A DNA stretch of 64,000 bases. Origin: Nemophila menziesii (lineage: Eukaryota; Streptophyta; Magnoliopsida; Boraginales; Hydrophyllaceae). The stretch covers positions 3,038,001-3,102,000 of the forward strand of contig JARWIR010000018.1 in the NCBI GenBank assembly GCA_029959085.1. Reading direction: 5' to 3'. Under the pieces are notes generated by a model that saw nothing but the letters and a program-made list of their open reading frames with translations, had not been told where the DNA came from and did no database searches. This document shows, piece by piece, positions 60,133 through 64,000 of the stretch (position 1 is its first letter; every line of letters starts with the position of its first letter). A program made the translations under genes and the position numbers.

Positions 60133-61691
60133 TGATGTCTCCCTAATTGTTCTTATTTTCGACCCTTGGGAGACATCATTTTTGGTGTTTATTAAATTAA
60201 TTCGATAGACTTTCGGACTAAATGTGCAATAATTCGGAATTCCCTTTTTATTTCTAGCATTTTTAATTTATTAAACTTTTGCGCGTAATATTGGTATTTT
60301 TAGTGTAAAGTTTACAGGTTTTAGATGTTAGCTAAGAGAGGAATCCGAGGAGAAGGTCAAAGATCGTGAATTAGAGTCAAGACTTGAAGACAAATCCCGA
60401 AGATATTATTTTAAGAGCTGAAAATCCACTTTCCAGGCCATAGATTGCTGATTTCTAGGTGCTTAAGCGATGATCTAGCTGTTGACCTTTGAAGAGAAAT
60501 CATTCCTTATCGAGTTACGGAACTTTAGCAACTGGAATGAGGTCAATCGGAGTTATAACGCATCGGGAAAAGCCGTTTTAGTGAAGGTGTATCAGCAGTT
60601 ACGAGATTTTGGGCTTGGAAATTGGGCTTGGACATTTAATTAATATTTTATTTCCTGGTCCAAGCCCTAGTACGAATTTATGCTTATAAAAGGAGGTCTG
60701 GACTTCTATTTTTCACACAATTCACATTCCACAAGATTAAACACCAGAGAGAAGCAACAGAAGGAAGAAAGAAGAAGCTACAAGAGCTGGAGTGGGTCTA
60801 TATCTCCGTTCGTAGTCATTCCAATTCCGGAAATTAGGTTCTTTTTATATTTAATTTTGTAATCCAATATGAATTCCATTTCTTTTAATTTAGTTTTTAA
60901 TTTCAATATGAGCTAAGCTTTTCATAGTGCTTGAGAACAAACAATGGGTGATTCCTAATTTTATGAAATAACGAATGTTGAATTTGGGTTTATGTTAAAT
61001 TAAATTAGATTGGGTCTATTACTCTTTTCGATAATTTGTGATTATTTATTGTTTTTAGAGTCGCGAACTAAGAACAAGTATTAGTATCTAGGCTATTCCA
61101 CATATGTGGCGTGTGGATCATCCTGACGGAGGGTTTAGGTACAGAATTAATTATTCAATCTAGGATAAAAGCTATTGATTCTGACGAACTTAGCTAATTC
61201 TGGGGCCAATGAGGTAATAAAACTTAAACATCTAAAGGTGGATCATATTTACCCTGACGGGACTAGTGACACCCTAGGAATGCCTTATAGTCCACCCTGA
61301 CGGGGGTATAAGGATTTTAGAATCCCGACCATTGTAATTGACCAATTTAGCCCTTAAACAACATAAGTTAGGAAATAAGATTAGGAGGATCCTTGCGTTC
61401 TCAAGTACTACATCTCATACTGCGTTTTCACTTATTTTACTTGCGTCTTGGCTTTTACTTGTATTTATAATTTGTCTTCCATTCATTAGTTTTAATACAA
61501 AAACCAAACAAACTTATTATTGTCTTTTATTTTCATAAGTGCATCAATCACTATCTGCTAGACATTGTGATCAACCATTCCGTCCTTGGAACGAATCTGA
61601 TTTATCAGTTATACTACTTGGGACAACCGTACACTTGCGGTTGTGGTTCGATTAGCATTTGCATTTATTTAGAACATACAAAGGACCACCA
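60133..61691 (+). repeat. 3' LTR
   Basis: This is 1559 bp and matches the 5' LTR with about 24 substitutions by eye. Confidence 0.95.
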
Positions 61692-61696
61692 CTGGT
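61692..61696. other. target-site duplication of the Athila element, right
   Basis: CTGGT, as at 48808-48812. Confidence 0.95.
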
Positions 61697-62090
61697 TTAC
61701 TGAGCTATGTCTAATTTGAATATGTCTCCATTTTCCATTATAGGTACTGTTGTGAGCAAAGCTGATAGCCGCTTGTGAGTCAAAATAAAGAGAAACTGGT
61801 ACCACTTTATCTTTCCACAATGGTTTATCTGCTTGGAGACTCCTCAACCATTTACCTTCTTGTTCTGCCATATCTAATGCTATAAAACTGGATTCCATGG
61901 TTGACCGTGATATACATGTTTATTTTGACGACTTCTAGGATATAGCTCCTCCACCTAAGAAAAACATAACCACTAGTAGAGCTCACTTCATCATTATCTG
62001 ATATCCAATTTGCATCACAATAGCCTTCCAAGACAGCGGGGAACGTACTATAGTGTAAGCCTATATTCATAGTACCTCTTAGATATTTCA
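61692..62090 (-). pseudogene. copia RNase H region
   Basis: On the minus strand, [20 protein letters not shown] (about 61970-62030) and, in another frame, WLRSLQADKPLW, DSQAAISFAHN and RHIQIRHSSV (61700-61860) are typical copia RNase H blocks. A frame change between them (about 61890-61920) marks decay. The frame ends abruptly at the Athila insertion. Confidence 0.85.
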
Positions 62091-63333
62091 GTAATTTTCG
62101 AAGTGCAGCCCAATGTTCACTACTAAGGTAATTGGTATAGCAACTAAGTCTACTTATGGCATAGGCGATATCAAGTCAAGTGTAGTTCATTAAGAACATC
62201 ACACTTCCTATTATCTTAGCATATTTAGTTTGAGATATTTCACTTCTCTTGTTCTTAGTCAAATGAATACTAGAGTCGTAAGGGGTTCTAGTATATGTGA
62301 CATCAAAGGATTTGAATCTCTTCAACATCTTCTCTACATAATGAGATTGGACTAAGGGATATACCATTTTCATTTCTTAAGATATTAACCACTAAGAGTA
62401 CATCAGCTTCACCCTTATCCTTCATCTAGAATTTAGATGATACAAAGTCCTTATTCTCATTGATGACTTTAAGGTTAGTGCCAAAGATCAGCATGTCATC
62501 TACGTATAAACAAATGATCACACATTCAGATCCTATACCTTTCATGTAAATACATGAATCATAAGTGTTGACTATAAAGCCATCGTTAACTAAAGTGCTA
62601 TCTAATTTTTTGTACAATTGTTTAGGTGATTATTTGAAACCGTATAGAGATTTCTTAAGCTTGCATACTTTGCTTTCTTGACTATATGCTACAAACCGTT
62701 CGGGTTGTAGCATATAAATGTCTTTATCTAAGTCTCCATTCTGAATGCGCTCTTAACATACATTTGATGTATAGTGAGTTTATGAATGGAAGCTTAGGCT
62801 ATTCGAGTTCTTAGGTTGCTATTTTGGTCATTTTGGAATAGGTTTCAAAGTAGTCTAGACCTTTCTTTTGAGTAAAGTCACGGATTACAAGTCTAGCCTA
62901 AAAATTTTCTATGGAACCATCAGGTCTTAATTTTCTCTTAAACAATTTGCTACTAATTTGCTTACATGCCTTTGGTAAGTCAGATAAGTCCCAAGTGTTG
63001 TTTAATCTAATGGATTCTATTTCACTGTTTACCGCCTCTTTCTAGAAGATGGCATCTATGGATCTCATAGCCTTGGAAAGAGTCTTAGGTTCTTCCAAAA
63101 TAAGGAAACAAGAGACTAGTTCTTCACATAACATATCTATGTGAAAATCCTCAGTCAAGAAAGAAGTGATAAAGTCTGGTAAAAAACTAGACTCAGTTCT
63201 ACGTCTTTTACTTCTCCTAATTGCGTTATCAGGGTGTGTTCCTAAACTCGAGGAAGGTAGAGATATATACATATTATCAATAGCAGGTGTTGCAGTGTTT
63301 ATTGGTGTGTCATTACTGGTAGATTAGGAGGCA
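62091..63333 (-). pseudogene. copia reverse transcriptase and integrase-RT hinge
   Basis: On the minus strand the order is: the hinge block RRSKRRRTESSFLPDF (near 63190-63230), LSKAMRSIDAIFW (about 63040-63080), a broken N-terminal RT part (62640-63040, several stops), CLYVDDMLIFG with the catalytic YVDD (about 62480-62515), and QSHYVEKMLKRF (about 62310-62345). At least five frame changes or stops are visible, so no product is possible. The element is far older than the Athila insert. Confidence 0.85.
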
Positions 63334-64000
63334 TGGTGGTCCTTTGTGTGTTCTAAAAATAAATGCAAATGCTAATCGAACCACAACCGCAAGTGTACGG
63401 TTGTCCCAAGTAGTATAACTGATAAATCAGATTCGTTCCAAGGACGGAATGGTTGATCACAATGTCTAGCAAATAGTGATTGATGCACTTATGAAAATAA
63501 AAGATTATAAAATGTTTGTTTGGTTTTGTTGATTAAAGCTAATGAATAAAAGACAAATAATTAAATGCAAGTAGAAGCTAAGACGCAAGTAAAATGAGTG
63601 AAAACGCAATATGGGATGGAGTACTTGAGAACGCAAGGATCCTCTTAATCTTATTTCCTAACTTATGTTGTTTAAGGGCTAAATTGGTCAATTACAATGG
63701 TCGGGATTCTAAAATCCTTATACCCCCGTCAGGGTGGACTATAAGGCAATCCTAAAGTGTCACTAGTCCCGTCAGGGTAAATATGATCCACCGTTGGATG
63801 ATTAAGTGTTTTACCTCATTGACCCTAGAATTAGCTAAGTTCGTCAGAATCAATAGCTTTTATCCTAGATTGAATAATTAATTTTGTACCTAAACCCTCC
63901 GTCAGGATGATCCACACGCCACTTATGTGGAATAGCCTAGATACTAATACTTGTTCTTAGTTCGCGACTCTAAAAACAATAAATAATCACAAATTATCGA
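63334..64000 (-). repeat. second Athila-family LTR, minus strand, cut by the window edge
   Basis: From TGGTGGTCC at 63334 the sequence is the reverse complement of the LTR end seen at 61691 and continues to the window edge. It is clearly more diverged from the two LTRs than they are from each other (several indels near 63500-63620). There is no primer binding site next to the LTR end, so it is a 3' LTR or a solo LTR. The target duplication would be AGGCA (63329-63333) on this side. Confidence 0.92.

Larger units (their letters stand above)
48813..61691 (+). mobile_element. complete Athila-type Ty3/gypsy retrotransposon
   Basis: The element is 12,879 bp, with two LTRs of about 1.56 kb that start TGATGTC and end ACCACCA, a 5-bp CTGGT target duplication, a tRNA-Asp-type primer binding site, gag, protease, RT-RNase H and integrase in the gypsy order, and a third ORF followed by a polypurine tract. 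The internal layout and protein style match Athila. About 24 base differences between the LTRs were counted by eye (about 1.5%), plus a 2-bp indel, so insertion is recent on the scale of this region. The coding frames carry eight in-frame stops and one frameshift, so it cannot make its own proteins. Confidence 0.93.
48200..63333 (-). mobile_element. decayed Ty1/copia element, split by the Athila insertion
   Basis: Minus-strand copia pol fragments lie on both sides of the Athila element: the end of RNase H at 48685-48812, and RNase H, reverse transcriptase and the integrase-RT hinge at 61692-63333. The two parts meet exactly at the CTGGT duplication, in one reading frame. The left limit (near 48200, where homology to the segmental duplication starts) is approximate, and I could not define its LTR. 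Gag, protease and most of integrase are not in the window; another LTR interrupts at 63334. Confidence 0.8.

Overview
This is nuclear DNA of a flowering plant, AT-rich and made almost entirely of repeats. Plant-type elements of five kinds (En/Spm CACTA, Athila-type Ty3/gypsy, Ty1/copia, LINE, and Stowaway and Mutator-like MITEs), nested in one another, support this. The species cannot be told from the sequence. No intact host gene was found. The only unbroken multi-exon gene is transposon-borne. || 1-6220 is a 20-bp satellite of about 311 monomers of two types, arranged in places in an 18-monomer (360-bp) higher-order unit. It runs directly into a CACTA (En/Spm) transposon region ending with TAGTG at 10204. 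That region has an intact six-exon TNPA-like gene (7752-9490, 446 aa predicted) flanked on both sides by dense clusters of a palindromic 10-bp motif, TAGCGACTAC. || 10205-31037 is a tandem array of four units of about 5.2-5.5 kb (A, B, C, A'), the last truncated. Each unit carries a promoter/leader-like segment with a hydrophobic ORF fragment, a 400-bp fold-back hairpin, the last exon of an acidic-tailed protein, and a decayed copy of the motif cluster plus the 5' part of the TNPA-like gene. The intact CACTA element has therefore inserted into an array of its own decayed relatives. Units A and A' are about 99.5% identical where compared and share a 405-bp deletion absent from B and C. || 31038-48200 is older, decayed DNA with a diverged segmental duplication (about 31.86-35.48 kb and 43.9-48.2 kb) and four copies of a roughly 1-kb module. 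Three later insertions can be delimited exactly: a Mutator-like fold-back MITE (38323-38663, 9-bp duplication, empty site preserved in a paralog), a Stowaway MITE (40259-40506), and a 5'-truncated LINE (45974-46942). || 48200-64000 is a nest. A decayed minus-strand Ty1/copia element is split by a complete 12.9-kb Athila-type element (48813-61691; 5-bp duplication CTGGT; LTRs about 1.5% different by hand count). A second LTR of the same family lies on the minus strand from 63334 and runs off the window. The Athila element has gag, protease, RT-RNase H, integrase and a third ORF in the env-like position, but eight in-frame stops and one frameshift. Its 3' non-coding DNA holds an unusual cluster of the near-palindrome AACCGGGAACCCGGTT. 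|| All divergence figures and repeat counts are by eye; no alignment or database search was run.
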